Assembly (NCBI RefSeq): GCF_048820975.1 | Contig: NZ_JBMEUF010000001.1 | Location: 2,232,001 to 2,296,000 of the forward strand | Reading direction: 5' to 3' | DNA length: 64,000 nucleotides | DNA from: Glaciecola sp048820975 | GTDB lineage: Bacteria > Pseudomonadota > Gammaproteobacteria > Enterobacterales > Alteromonadaceae | Part shown: in pieces, positions 36,432 through 45,098 of the stretch | Layout of the letters: each line of letters starts with the position of its first letter | Numbering within the stretch: the first letter of the stretch is position 1 | Notes under the pieces: generated by a model | The model's database searches: none | Told to the model about the DNA's origin: nothing | The model's input: only the letters and a program-made list of their open reading frames with translations | Program-made: the position numbers and the translations under genes

Positions 36432-36460
36432 TTTCCAAACGAATAAAAAATCAGTACTAT
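36432..36460 (+). promoter_or_regulatory. Predicted sigma-70 promoter of dusB-fis
   Basis: TTTCCA (36432-36437), 17 bases, TACTAT (36455-36460), followed by a GC-rich discriminator (ACGCGACCC). GC-rich discriminators mark growth-rate and ppGpp-controlled promoters such as the dusB-fis promoter of enterobacteria. Assignment by inspection. Confidence 0.6.
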
Positions 36461-36506
36461 ACGCGACCCATTTGGGAGACGGCTTTCTTTTTTTATTAGG
36501 TGGTGC

Positions 36507-37505
36507 ATGCAAATAGGTCCTTACAAGTTGCAAAACAATTTGATATTGGCCCCTATGGCAGGCGTTACAGACCGCCCTCTAAGACGCATTTGCGCCGAGA
36601 TGGGTGCGGGTTTGGTAGTTTCAGAAATGTTATCTTCAAACCCTCGTGTATGGAAAACAGCGAAGTCACTAAATCGCATGAACCACGAAGGCGAATCTGG
36701 CATTCGTTCAGTTCAAATAGCGGGAAGTGAACCTGAGTTATTAGCTCAAGCTGCACAATTTAATGTTGAACAGGGTGCTCAAATTATTGATATCAATATG
36801 GGTTGCCCTGCTAAGAAAGTAAATAAAAAGCTTGCTGGTTCTGCCTTATTGCAGCAACCAGAATTAGTAAAAGACATTTTAAAAGCAGTCGTAAACGCTG
36901 TATCTGTACCGGTAACTTTAAAAATCAGAACTGGCTGGAATGAGGAAAACCGTAATGGCGTAGAGATTGCCAAAATTGCTGAGCAAGCTGGTATTCAATC
37001 TCTCGCGGTACATGGAAGAACTCGAACATGCATGTTTAAAGGTGTAGCAGAATACGACACTATAAAAGCAATAAAAGAAAGCGTGAGTATTCCAGTTGTT
37101 GCAAACGGTGATATTACAACACCTGAACAGGCTAAAAGTGTACTTGATTATACTGGAGCCGACGGCATAATGATTGGCCGTGCAGCACAGGGAAATCCTT
37201 GGATTTTCAAGCAAATAGAGCACTTTTTATCTACCGGCGGCAAACTAAATGGGCCTTCTATTGAAGAGTTGTCAAAGGTTTGCATTGCGCATGTTAGAGA
37301 AATATACGATTTGTACGGTACTCATATGGGGATTCGCATTGCGCGAAAACATGTAGGTTGGTATTTAGCCTCGTACGATACTACTAGAGAGTTTCGCCGA
37401 GATTTTAATGTGATCGAAGACAACGACCTTCAGATCCTAGCACTAGAAAAATACTTTTCATTGTTGCCACTGCAAGTGCGTAATAACACTTGCGATGCAG
37501 CGTAG
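36507..37505 (+). CDS. dusB: tRNA-dihydrouridine synthase B
   Basis: 332 residues. FMN-barrel start NNLILAPMAGVTDRPLR, catalytic Cys in DINMGCPAKKVNKKLAGSAL, VHGRTR and ANGDITTPEQA phosphate-binding elements, GRAAQGNPWIF. It reduces specific uridines in tRNA with NADPH. ATG 36507 follows AGGTGGT. It is the upstream cistron of fis, an order conserved across gammaproteobacteria. Confidence 0.97.
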   Translation: MQIGPYKLQNNLILAPMAGVTDRPLRRICAEMGAGLVVSEMLSSNPRVWKTAKSLNRMNHEGESGIRSVQIAGSEPELLAQAAQFNVEQGAQIIDINMGCPAKKVNKKLAGSALLQQPELVKDILKAVVNAVSVPVTLKIRTGWNEENRNGVEIAKIAEQAGIQSLAVHGRTRTCMFKGVAEYDTIKAIKESVSIPVVANGDITTPEQAKSVLDYTGADGIMIGRAAQGNPWIFKQIEHFLSTGGKLNGPSIEELSKVCIAHVREIYDLYGTHMGIRIARKHVGWYLASYDTTREFRRDFNVIEDNDLQILALEKYFSLLPLQVRNNTCDAA

Positions 37506-37537
37506 CTTTATGAAATTACAAAATAGAGTAGTCATTA

Positions 37538-37831
37538 ATGTTTGATCAAAATTTAACCTCTCCGTTCACCACAACGGTAACCACGCCTTCACAAACTCAG
37601 GCTCAAAAGCCTTTACGTTCATCTGTGAAGCAAGCTGTAAATAAATATCTTAAAGAGCTTAATAACCAAGATATAGATAACTTATATGAACTAGTTTTGG
37701 CGGAAATCGAAGCGCCATTACTAGAAGAGGTTATGACCTACACTCGCGGCAACCAAACTAGAGCCGCAAACCTTATGGGTATTAACCGCGGAACATTGCG
37801 TAAAAAGTTAAAACAGTACGGCTTAGGCTAA
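37538..37831 (+). CDS. fis: Nucleoid protein Fis
   Basis: 97 residues. The C-terminal helix-turn-helix (TRGNQTRAANLMGINRGTLR) is almost identical to enterobacterial Fis, and the N-terminus has the beta-hairpin arm region. It bends DNA and activates stable RNA promoters in fast growth. Co-transcribed with dusB; a strong terminator follows at 37847. Confidence 0.97.
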   Translation: MFDQNLTSPFTTTVTTPSQTQAQKPLRSSVKQAVNKYLKELNNQDIDNLYELVLAEIEAPLLEEVMTYTRGNQTRAANLMGINRGTLRKKLKQYGLG

Positions 37832-37846
37832 ATCTGAAATAACATT

Positions 37847-37878
37847 AAAAAGAGCGTCTATTTACGCTCTTTTTTTTG
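37847..37878 (+). terminator. Rho-independent terminator after fis
   Basis: AAAAAGAGCGT, six-base loop, ACGCTCTTTTTTTTT. A clean stem with a long T tract. Confidence 0.93.
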
Positions 37879-37893
37879 TTAAACTCCCAGCCC

Positions 37894-37905
37894 CGGACAG
37901 TCCAA
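37894..37905 (-). repeat. 12-mer repeat copy, one mismatch
   Basis: CGGACAGTCCAA on the plus strand, i.e. TTGGACTGTCCG on the minus strand (consensus ends in C). It lies between the fis terminator and purH, 28 bp before the purH ATG. Confidence 0.75.
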
Positions 37906-37933
37906 TTTTCAATTTTTAACCGTTGAGTTCATC

Positions 37934-39541
37934 ATGCAAAGCACCAAAACCATCTCTAGAGCATTAATTAGCGTATCTGATAAAACTGGCATTGTAGAAT
38001 TAGCCAAAGCCTTAGCTAGCTTGGATATAGAAATATTATCCACCGGCGGAACAGCCACTTTATTACGACAAGAAGGCTTAACCGTTAAAGATGTAAGCGA
38101 ACATACGGGACATCCTGAAATTATGGATGGCCGCGTTAAAACCCTTCATCCGAAAATACATGGCGGTATTTTGGGACGCAGAGATATTGACGGAAACGTA
38201 ATGCAAAAGCATGAAATAGTGCCTATTGATTTAGTGATCGTAAATCTATATCCCTTCGCGAACACAGTGGCAAAAGAAGATTGTACCTTTGACGATGCTA
38301 TTGAAAACATTGATATTGGTGGCCCTGCAATGGTGAGAGCTTCCGCTAAAAACTTCAATGATGTAACCATAGTGGTCGACCCAAAAGATTATGCTGATGT
38401 GCTAGCTTCATTAGTGGATGATGAGCCAGGCGTCCCTTACGATTTACGTTTTTCATTAGCAGTTAAAGCATTCGAACACACGGCAAGATACGATGGTATG
38501 GTGGCTAGCTATTTCGGTGCTATGCTTAGCGAAGATAAAGATTGCTGCAATGACGATGATTGCGATGCTGAGCATTCTCAATTTCCACGTACCTTGAATG
38601 TACAAATGCAAAAGAAACAAGATTTGCGTTATGGTGAAAATAGTCATCAAACAGCTGCATTTTACGTTGAACATGATATTCAGGAGGCGTCAGTTGCCAC
38701 CGCTGAGCAAATTCAAGGTAAAGCTTTATCATTTAATAATATTGCAGACACTGATGCCGCATTAGAATGTGTTAAAGAATTTAGTGAGCCTGCTTGCGTT
38801 ATAGTAAAACATGCAAATCCATGTGGCGTAGCAATATGTAGTTCGATACAAAGTGCATATCAAAAGGCATTTAAAACCGACCCTACCTCTGCATTTGGCG
38901 GAATAATTGCTTTCAATAGAGAGCTAGACGAAAAAACCGCCAGCGATATTATTGCTCAGCAGTTCGTAGAAGTTATTATAGCGCCGAGCGTAAGCGAAGC
39001 TGCTGCTTCGGTGTTGTCAGCTAAAACCAATGTTAGAGTACTAGCATGTGGTGATTGGCAAGGGCAATTGACTGAAGAGTACGACTTTAAACGTGTTAAC
39101 GGCGGCATGCTTGTTCAAGACAGAGATTTTGGTATGGTTGAACAAGACGATTTAAAAGTAGTTTCTAAAAAAGCACCGACACAAGCGCAGCTTGACGATT
39201 TGTTATTTACTTGGAAAGTAGCCAAGTACGTTAAATCAAACGCAATTGTGTATTGCAGAGATGGCGCAACGGTTGGTGTTGGCGCTGGACAAATGAGCCG
39301 CGTATATTCTGCAAAAATTGCGGGTATAAAAGCAAAAGATGAAGGATTAGAAGTACAAGGCTGCGTAATGGCTTCTGATGCATTCTTTCCTTTTAGAGAT
39401 GGAATTGATGCTGCTGCGGAAGCGGGTATTGCTGCGGTAATTCAACCTGGCGGTTCAATGCGCGACCAAGAAGTAATTGATGCTGCAGATGAACATGGCA
39501 TTGCTATGGTGTTCACGGGAATGCGTCATTTCAAGCACTAA
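37934..39541 (+). CDS. purH: Bifunctional AICAR transformylase / IMP cyclohydrolase
   Basis: 535 residues. N-terminal cyclohydrolase with STGGTATLLR and GRVKTLHPKIHGGIL; C-terminal transformylase with KKQDLRYGENSHQ, KALSFNNIADTDAA and VKHANPCG (catalytic Lys-His). It makes the last two steps to IMP. A linker near residues 197-211 is unusually rich in Cys and Asp (DKDCCNDDDCDAEHS) compared with E. coli. purD follows 114 bp later across a repeat-containing gap. Confidence 0.97.
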   Translation: MQSTKTISRALISVSDKTGIVELAKALASLDIEILSTGGTATLLRQEGLTVKDVSEHTGHPEIMDGRVKTLHPKIHGGILGRRDIDGNVMQKHEIVPIDLVIVNLYPFANTVAKEDCTFDDAIENIDIGGPAMVRASAKNFNDVTIVVDPKDYADVLASLVDDEPGVPYDLRFSLAVKAFEHTARYDGMVASYFGAMLSEDKDCCNDDDCDAEHSQFPRTLNVQMQKKQDLRYGENSHQTAAFYVEHDIQEASVATAEQIQGKALSFNNIADTDAALECVKEFSEPACVIVKHANPCGVAICSSIQSAYQKAFKTDPTSAFGGIIAFNRELDEKTASDIIAQQFVEVIIAPSVSEAAASVLSAKTNVRVLACGDWQGQLTEEYDFKRVNGGMLVQDRDFGMVEQDDLKVVSKKAPTQAQLDDLLFTWKVAKYVKSNAIVYCRDGATVGVGAGQMSRVYSAKIAGIKAKDEGLEVQGCVMASDAFFPFRDGIDAAAEAGIAAVIQPGGSMRDQEVIDAADEHGIAMVFTGMRHFKH

Positions 39542-39559
39542 GCTGAACAGTTAAATTAG

Positions 39560-39616
39560 TTTGGACAGTCTAGATAGTAAGTTTTCTATCTTGCATAAAA
39601 TTCTGGACTGTCCAAA
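39560..39616. repeat. Nested inverted repeat built from two 12-mer-like units, between purH and purD
   Basis: TTTGGACAGTC (39560-39570) and GACTGTCCAAA (39606-39616) are perfect inverted copies. The second contains the full core GGACTGTCC (39605-39613). Inside them lies a second stem, AGATAG (39572-39577) and CTATCT (39586-39591) around TAAGTTTT. The paired layout resembles REPINs, where two REP units face each other. It may fold in the purH-purD transcript. Confidence 0.75.
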
Positions 39617-39655
39617 GTCAACAATTGGAATGTAAGACGATATAAAGAGAGAGTG

Positions 39656-40939
39656 ATGAAAGTATTAATCATTGGTAGCGGCGGCCGCGAGCATGCCCTA
39701 GCTTACAAGGCGGCTCAATCTAAGAATGTAGAACAAGTATTTGTAGCTCCTGGAAATGCAGGAACAGCAACAGAGCTTAATGTTCAAAATGTAAATATTA
39801 ATGCCGACAATATTAGTGCGCTGCTTGAGTTTGCACTTTCTGAGCAAATAGGTCTAACTATTGTTGGCCCTGAGCAACCTTTAGTTTTGGGAGTTGTTGA
39901 CTCTTTTGAAGATGCAGGTTTAACTATTTTTGGACCATCTAAAGCCGCGGCCCAATTAGAAGGTTCGAAGTCATTCAGCAAAGACTTTTTAGCTAAGTAC
40001 GACATACCTACGGCTGAGTATAAAACATTTGAAGATATTGATTCAGCAGTAGCTTATATTGATGACAAAGGCGCGCCAATCGTTGTCAAAGCAGACGGTT
40101 TAGCGGCAGGCAAAGGCGTGATCGTCGCATTGACTAAACAAGAAGCATATGACGCAGTGCAAGATATGTTAGCCGACAATAAATTTGGTGATGCTGGTAG
40201 TCGAGTCGTTATTGAAGAATTTTTAGAAGGCGAAGAAGCTAGCTTTATTGTGATGGTTGACGGCAAAAATGTTCTACCTTTCGCAACAAGTCAAGACCAT
40301 AAAAGAGCTTATAATGGCGACCAAGGTCCGAATACAGGTGGCATGGGCGCATACTCACCAGCGCCTGTAGTAAGCGATAAAATTCACAACAGGATTATGC
40401 AAGAAGTTATTTATCCGACTGTTCAAGGGATGATTGATGACGGCACCCCCTACAAGGGCTTTCTTTATGCAGGCTTGATGATTAACAATAGCGGTGAACC
40501 CAAAGTAATTGAGTTTAACTGTAGATTCGGTGATCCAGAAACACAACCTATTATGCTTCGATTAGAGTCTGATTTAGTTGAATTGTGCCAACTTGCTTGC
40601 GCAGGTAAATTAGATACCGCCAGTATAACTTTCAATCCTAAAGCAGCAATAGGTGTAGTAATGGCTGCGGGCGGATATCCTGGCTCATATGACAAGGGTG
40701 ATATCATTTCAGGTCTTGATAGTGCCAGCGAAAACGGCAAGATATTTCATGCAGGCACTATGATCAACAACGGTAATATAGTTACATCAGGTGGTAGAGT
40801 ACTGTGCATTACATCCTTAGGAAACACAGTAACCGAAGCTCAGCAAAAGGCTTACAAGTTACTTGAAACTGTCTCTTGGGATAATGCTATGTACCGCACG
40901 GATATAGGATACAGGGCTATCGCACGAGAGTCTGAATAG
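39656..40939 (+). CDS. purD: Phosphoribosylamine-glycine ligase (GARS)
   Basis: 427 residues from ATG 39656 (MKVLIIGSGGREHALAYKAA); a GTG one codon earlier is in frame. ATP-grasp elements KADGLAAGKGV, EEFLEGEEASF, DHKRAYNGDQGPNTGGMGAYSP and EFNCRFGDPETQ are intact. It joins glycine to phosphoribosylamine in purine synthesis. Its last 23 bp overlap the 3' end of the convergent transposase gene. Confidence 0.97.
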   Translation: MKVLIIGSGGREHALAYKAAQSKNVEQVFVAPGNAGTATELNVQNVNINADNISALLEFALSEQIGLTIVGPEQPLVLGVVDSFEDAGLTIFGPSKAAAQLEGSKSFSKDFLAKYDIPTAEYKTFEDIDSAVAYIDDKGAPIVVKADGLAAGKGVIVALTKQEAYDAVQDMLADNKFGDAGSRVVIEEFLEGEEASFIVMVDGKNVLPFATSQDHKRAYNGDQGPNTGGMGAYSPAPVVSDKIHNRIMQEVIYPTVQGMIDDGTPYKGFLYAGLMINNSGEPKVIEFNCRFGDPETQPIMLRLESDLVELCQLACAGKLDTASITFNPKAAIGVVMAAGGYPGSYDKGDIISGLDSASENGKIFHAGTMINNGNIVTSGGRVLCITSLGNTVTEAQQKAYKLLETVSWDNAMYRTDIGYRAIARESE

Positions 40940-41873
40940 CTGTAGTTTTCTTTTGATTATTACGCCGAATTTGTTTTTCAAAATGATATACAAATTCGGC
41001 TTCTCCCGCCGCGTAATTAGTTACTGTCTCAAATTCTAGCACAACCGTTATCCAGTTATCATTTCGCTCTGCGAACGCTAAATGCTCACACGATTTTTGT
41101 GCTTTAGCACTCAATACCGTTTTGATAAAAGATACATACTCACCTAACGATATATGTTCAACTATAGTCCTACTTGTTTTCACAAAAGAGAAACTAAATG
41201 GTAGTAAATGTGAATTTTCAGCCTTCGATGAATTTAAGAGACGGCGTTTTATACTGGTATGCGGGGAAGTTTTAAGGCTTCTAGCTTTACCTGCTCTTAT
41301 AGGATTTAAGTCAACATAGGCCATACAAGCTAGCACAGCCTGAGCATCTAACAAGGCTTGACTTTTGAAGCGGCTGTCCCAAAAATGCCCTTTCCTTCCG
41401 TCCTCTTTATTTGCTCGGTGTGCAATATATGAATTAAGTTTACTCATGAAGGTACTTATGTCGCAAAGTTTGTTTCTATAAACCGCAACCTCTTCAAGAA
41501 CCTGCGAAAGTTGACCTTCTGTCAAACCCTCACGCCAATTGCTTTCCATATAAACCTGACACAACAGTGAAACTTTACCCACTCTTGACCAACGTTTTAG
41601 CACCTCAATACTACTCAATGCCTCGGCTTGGGCAAAGTTTATGTGTAAAACTGAGTGAATATGGTTGTCCATCACAGCGAAGGATAAAAGGTCAATGGCA
41701 AATACATCCCCTAACAAAAGCAAGCGCCTTTCAATCCAATCCTGTCTATAGGATTTACCACGCTCGTTTTCAGTATATTTAGATAGAAGGAAGCGTTGGT
41801 CAACACAGCGCGACATGCAGTGGTAGTAGCACGTTTGTGAGTAATCGATTAAGTATTTTCTGGCAATAGTCAT
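40917..41873 (-). CDS. Y1-type (HUH) transposase, COG1943/REP-associated-like
   Basis: 318 residues. The family start ARKYLIDYSQTCYYHCMSRC, the metal-binding H-x-H in MDNHIHSVLH, the probable nucleophile region YIAHRANKEDGRKGHFW, and the signature CMAYVDLNPIRAG are all present. Enzymes of this group nick single-stranded DNA through a Tyr; RAYT members are tied to short palindromic repeats. It is longer than IS200 TnpA and has no visible partner or IS ends. It overlaps the purD stop by 23 bp, contains a 10-bp perfect inverted repeat at 40964-41000, and has a 12-mer repeat 75 bp upstream. Confidence 0.88.
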   Translation of the reverse strand: MTIARKYLIDYSQTCYYHCMSRCVDQRFLLSKYTENERGKSYRQDWIERRLLLLGDVFAIDLLSFAVMDNHIHSVLHINFAQAEALSSIEVLKRWSRVGKVSLLCQVYMESNWREGLTEGQLSQVLEEVAVYRNKLCDISTFMSKLNSYIAHRANKEDGRKGHFWDSRFKSQALLDAQAVLACMAYVDLNPIRAGKARSLKTSPHTSIKRRLLNSSKAENSHLLPFSFSFVKTSRTIVEHISLGEYVSFIKTVLSAKAQKSCEHLAFAERNDNWITVVLEFETVTNYAAGEAEFVYHFEKQIRRNNQKKTTAIQTLVR

Positions 41874-41947
41874 ATTAAAACAATATCAAACCCGCCCTAC
41901 ATGAAAAACTGAATCGTGGTACAGTAAAGTATAAGCTGAGATTAAAA

Positions 41948-41959
41948 TTGGACTGTCCC
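41948..41959 (+). repeat. 12-mer repeat copy upstream of the transposase gene
   Basis: Exact TTGGACTGTCCC, in the 171-bp gap between the divergent transposase (start 41873) and prkB (start 42045). The motif points away from the transposase gene. Confidence 0.88.
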
Positions 41960-42044
41960 AATCGAGATCTAGCAAGCTGAAAAACATCTTGACCCATGCC
42001 TTAAGCTTGCATATAACTATAATAAACAATAAAAGAAAAATACC

Positions 42045-42947
42045 ATGTCAGTTAAACATCCAATTATCGCCATCACCGGCTCGTCTGGCGCAGGTACTAC
42101 AACCACCACCAACGCTATCAGGCACATTTTTCGCAACCTCGAAATAGATGCAGCCTCGGTTGGTGGAGATAGCTTTCACCGCTTTACTCGCCCAGAAATG
42201 GAAGTAGAAATTCGAAAAGCTCAAGAACAAGGCAAGCACATCAGCTACTTTGGCCCCAAAGCCAACGATTTCGAGCTGCTTGAGACCTTATTCAAGGAGT
42301 ATGGAAGTAAAGGCCAAGGCCAGTACCGACAATACCTTCATTCATTTGATGAAGCCGTACCTTTCAATCAAATGCCTGGTACATTTACGCCATGGCAAGA
42401 CTTGCCTGATAAAACCGATTTACTTTTTTATGAAGGATTGCACGGCGGGGTGAAAACAGATGATTGCGACGTCGCATCCTATGTTGACTTACTTGTAGGC
42501 ATGGTACCTATCGTAAATTTAGAATGGATTCAAAAAATTGTACGCGACACAACCGATCGCGGACACTCCCGTGACGCAGTGATGAGCAGCATAGTACGGA
42601 GTCTTGACGACTACTTCCATTTTATCACACCACAATTTTCTAGAACGCACATCAACTTCCAGCGGGTCCCCACCGTTGATACCTCAAACCCTTTTAGTGC
42701 ACGGGAAATACCTACACAAGATGAAAGCTTTGTAGTTGTACGTTTCAGACGTGACATGAAGAAACTAGACTTCCCTTACCTACTTCAGATGATAGACGGT
42801 GCCTTTATGTCTCGAGTAAATACACTGGTTGTTCCCGGGGGTAAAATGGGCTTGGCGATGGAATTAATACTTACTCCATTAATTGCCGAACTTATGGAGA
42901 AAAAACGTCGTGCAGATCATCAAATTGACTGGGTCGCTGATAATTAA
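42045..42947 (+). CDS. prkB: Phosphoribulokinase-like protein PrkB
   Basis: 300 residues. Walker A as GSSGAGTTTTT, then GGDSFHRF, YFGPKANDFELL and FYEGLHGG. This is the YhfP/PrkB group found in gammaproteobacteria that lack a Calvin cycle, so the physiological substrate is uncertain. Placement next to ompR-envZ is seen in related genera by recollection. Single gene. Confidence 0.92.
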   Translation: MSVKHPIIAITGSSGAGTTTTTNAIRHIFRNLEIDAASVGGDSFHRFTRPEMEVEIRKAQEQGKHISYFGPKANDFELLETLFKEYGSKGQGQYRQYLHSFDEAVPFNQMPGTFTPWQDLPDKTDLLFYEGLHGGVKTDDCDVASYVDLLVGMVPIVNLEWIQKIVRDTTDRGHSRDAVMSSIVRSLDDYFHFITPQFSRTHINFQRVPTVDTSNPFSAREIPTQDESFVVVRFRRDMKKLDFPYLLQMIDGAFMSRVNTLVVPGGKMGLAMELILTPLIAELMEKKRRADHQIDWVADN

Positions 42948-43039
42948 CACAGCTTTGACACACTTAGAAACAAAAGCAAGCTTGGCATAAAAAGTACGAT
43001 TAGATATATTGCTTAATAAATGGAGTATAGGTGGGTCTC

Positions 43040-43765
43040 ATGGGTCAAGAAACAACCAAAATTATAGTAGTAGACGACGACATACGCTTGCGAGCTTTGT
43101 TAGAACGCTATTTAGTTGAGCAAGGATATCAAGTAAGAAGCGCCGGAAATGGCGAACAAATGGATCGCTTACTTGAGCGCGAAAACTTTCATCTAATGGT
43201 ATTAGATTTAATGTTACCTGATGAAGATGGACTGTCCATATGCCGAAGGCTTCGCCAACAAAAGAACGAAATTCCCATCATCATGCTGACCGCCAAAGGC
43301 GATGAAGTTGACCGTATTATTGGGCTTGAAATGGGTGCTGATGACTATTTGCCTAAACCATTTAACCCTCGAGAATTGTTAGCGCGAGCAAAGGCCGTTT
43401 TACGCCGAAAAGTAAATGAAGCTCCTGGCGCTCCTTCTCAATCGGAGCAAGTTGTTGATTTCGGCCCCTTCACTCTTAATTTAGCGACCCGTGAAATGTC
43501 GGAAGAAGGCAGCCCCATGACACTAACAAGCGGCGAATTTGCCGTATTAAAGTCACTAGTCACACATCCACGGGAGCCTTTATCACGAGATAAACTTATG
43601 AATCTAGCTCGTGGCCGTGATTACAGCGCCCTAGAGCGAAGCATAGATGTTCAAGTATCTCGTTTACGTCGCATGCTTGAACAAGACCCTGCCAATCCAA
43701 GATATATCCAGACCGTATGGGGTCTGGGCTACGTGTTCGTGCCTGATGGCGAAACTCGGGCTTAA
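43040..43765 (+). CDS. ompR: Osmotic-response regulator OmpR
   Basis: 241 residues from ATG 43040 (MGQETTKIIVVDDDIRLRALLERYL), with AGGTGG six bases upstream; a GTG three codons earlier is less likely. Phospho-acceptor Asp in LMVLDLMLPDEDG; winged helix with SALERSIDVQVSRLRRMLE. Very close to E. coli OmpR. It overlaps envZ by 20 bp. Confidence 0.97.
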   Translation: MGQETTKIIVVDDDIRLRALLERYLVEQGYQVRSAGNGEQMDRLLERENFHLMVLDLMLPDEDGLSICRRLRQQKNEIPIIMLTAKGDEVDRIIGLEMGADDYLPKPFNPRELLARAKAVLRRKVNEAPGAPSQSEQVVDFGPFTLNLATREMSEEGSPMTLTSGEFAVLKSLVTHPREPLSRDKLMNLARGRDYSALERSIDVQVSRLRRMLEQDPANPRYIQTVWGLGYVFVPDGETRA

Positions 43766-45098
43766 GTCTTTTTTTGTAAAAATATCACCCAGCAGCACGT
43801 TTGGCCAAACCGCGCTGCTTATTGGTGCTTTGCTGTTTATCAACCAACTCGTATCATACTTGTCAGTTACCCATTATTTTATTGGACCAAGCTATCAACA
43901 AATCAATAAACTTATTTCAAATCAATTAAATACCTTCTTTTTGCATGACATAAAATCTTTATCCCCAGAACAGCGCCAGACACTCCAAAAAACAACAGGC
44001 ATAAGATTTCATGATGAAGTATCAGCCATGCACGCAGGCCTCAACAACGCCGCATATTTTGATTTCATGTCAGAGCAAATAAGTCTGCAACTAGGCAAGT
44101 ACACCGAAATACGAGTAAAAACCGGTGAAGACTACGTAATTTGGATACGACCGCCTCAAAGCCCTGACATGTGGGTGTCTATTCCTCTTGAGGGTATCAA
44201 TGAGCAATCCTTATCTCCCCTTACGATGTATTTTGTGGTAATTGGTGTTTTAAGCGTTACTGGCGGTTGGCTATTCGTAAGGCGACTCAACCGGCCTCTT
44301 CAAGCGCTTCAAAAAGCCGCTCGCCAAGTGGGAAAAGGCAATTTTCCAGAAGCACTTCCTCTAGATGGCAGTAGCGAAATCATAGCCGTAACTGAAGCTT
44401 TCAACAAGATGTCACAAGACATCAAACAGCTTCAAAATGACCGTATCATTATGACCGCTGGAATATCCCATGATTTGCGAACACCACTTACCCGTATAAG
44501 GCTAGCAAGCGAAATGCTACCTGAAGAACAAGATTGGGTAAAAGATGGCATTGCTCACGATATCGAAGATTTAAATGCCATTATTGATCAATTTATTGAT
44601 TATGCCCGACAGGATCAGCAAGAAGAAATGTCATTTTTTGATATCAATTCTCTTATTGAAGAGTTGGTAGAAGCACATAGCGTAGATACTAGCCATACAA
44701 TAGACCTAAACTTACATAAGCTCCCTCGAACCAGGCTACGCAAAGTAGGGATTAAACGTGTAATCGAGAATTTAATCTCAAATGCTTTTCGCTATGGTAG
44801 CGATAAAATCGTTGTTACCACACAGCTTACTGATAAAAATAAAAGTATTTATTGCTCAATAAGGGATTTCGGCAAAGGTGTAGATGAAGCTAAAATTAAC
44901 AACTTGTTTAATCCTTTTGTTCAAGGAGATCACGCACGAGGCAGCTCGGGTTCTGGACTTGGTTTGGCAATAGTAAAACGAATAGTTGAAAGCCATGGCG
45001 GGCGCATGGCTTTCACAAATCACCCTGATGGAGGCTTAAATGCCGCATTCGTTGTGCCTATTCACTATCAAACGCCAGCCCCATCTAAATCAGCTTAA
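43746..45098 (+). CDS. envZ: Osmosensor histidine kinase EnvZ
   Basis: 450 residues from ATG 43746 inside the end of ompR, chosen because it gives MAKLGLKSFFVKISPSSTF, matching the short cytosolic N-terminus of EnvZ. Two transmembrane segments flank a periplasmic domain. The H-box is GISHDLRTPLTRIRLASEM, followed by N (NLISNAFRYG) and G (GSGLGLAIVKRIVE) boxes. It phosphorylates OmpR. Its stop overlaps convergent hslO by 4 bp. Confidence 0.96.
   Translation: MAKLGLKSFFVKISPSSTFGQTALLIGALLFINQLVSYLSVTHYFIGPSYQQINKLISNQLNTFFLHDIKSLSPEQRQTLQKTTGIRFHDEVSAMHAGLNNAAYFDFMSEQISLQLGKYTEIRVKTGEDYVIWIRPPQSPDMWVSIPLEGINEQSLSPLTMYFVVIGVLSVTGGWLFVRRLNRPLQALQKAARQVGKGNFPEALPLDGSSEIIAVTEAFNKMSQDIKQLQNDRIIMTAGISHDLRTPLTRIRLASEMLPEEQDWVKDGIAHDIEDLNAIIDQFIDYARQDQQEEMSFFDINSLIEELVEAHSVDTSHTIDLNLHKLPRTRLRKVGIKRVIENLISNAFRYGSDKIVVTTQLTDKNKSIYCSIRDFGKGVDEAKINNLFNPFVQGDHARGSSGSGLGLAIVKRIVESHGGRMAFTNHPDGGLNAAFVVPIHYQTPAPSKSA

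Noticed and set aside
43229..43237. GGACTGTCC core inside ompR
   Set aside because: It encodes GLS of DEDGLSICRRLR, which is conserved in E. coli OmpR, and lacks the TT...CC flanks. Ordinary codons explain it.
43647..43745. Longer N-terminus for EnvZ
   Set aside because: It would lie wholly inside ompR and is unlike the short cytosolic start of EnvZ; ATG 43746 fits.
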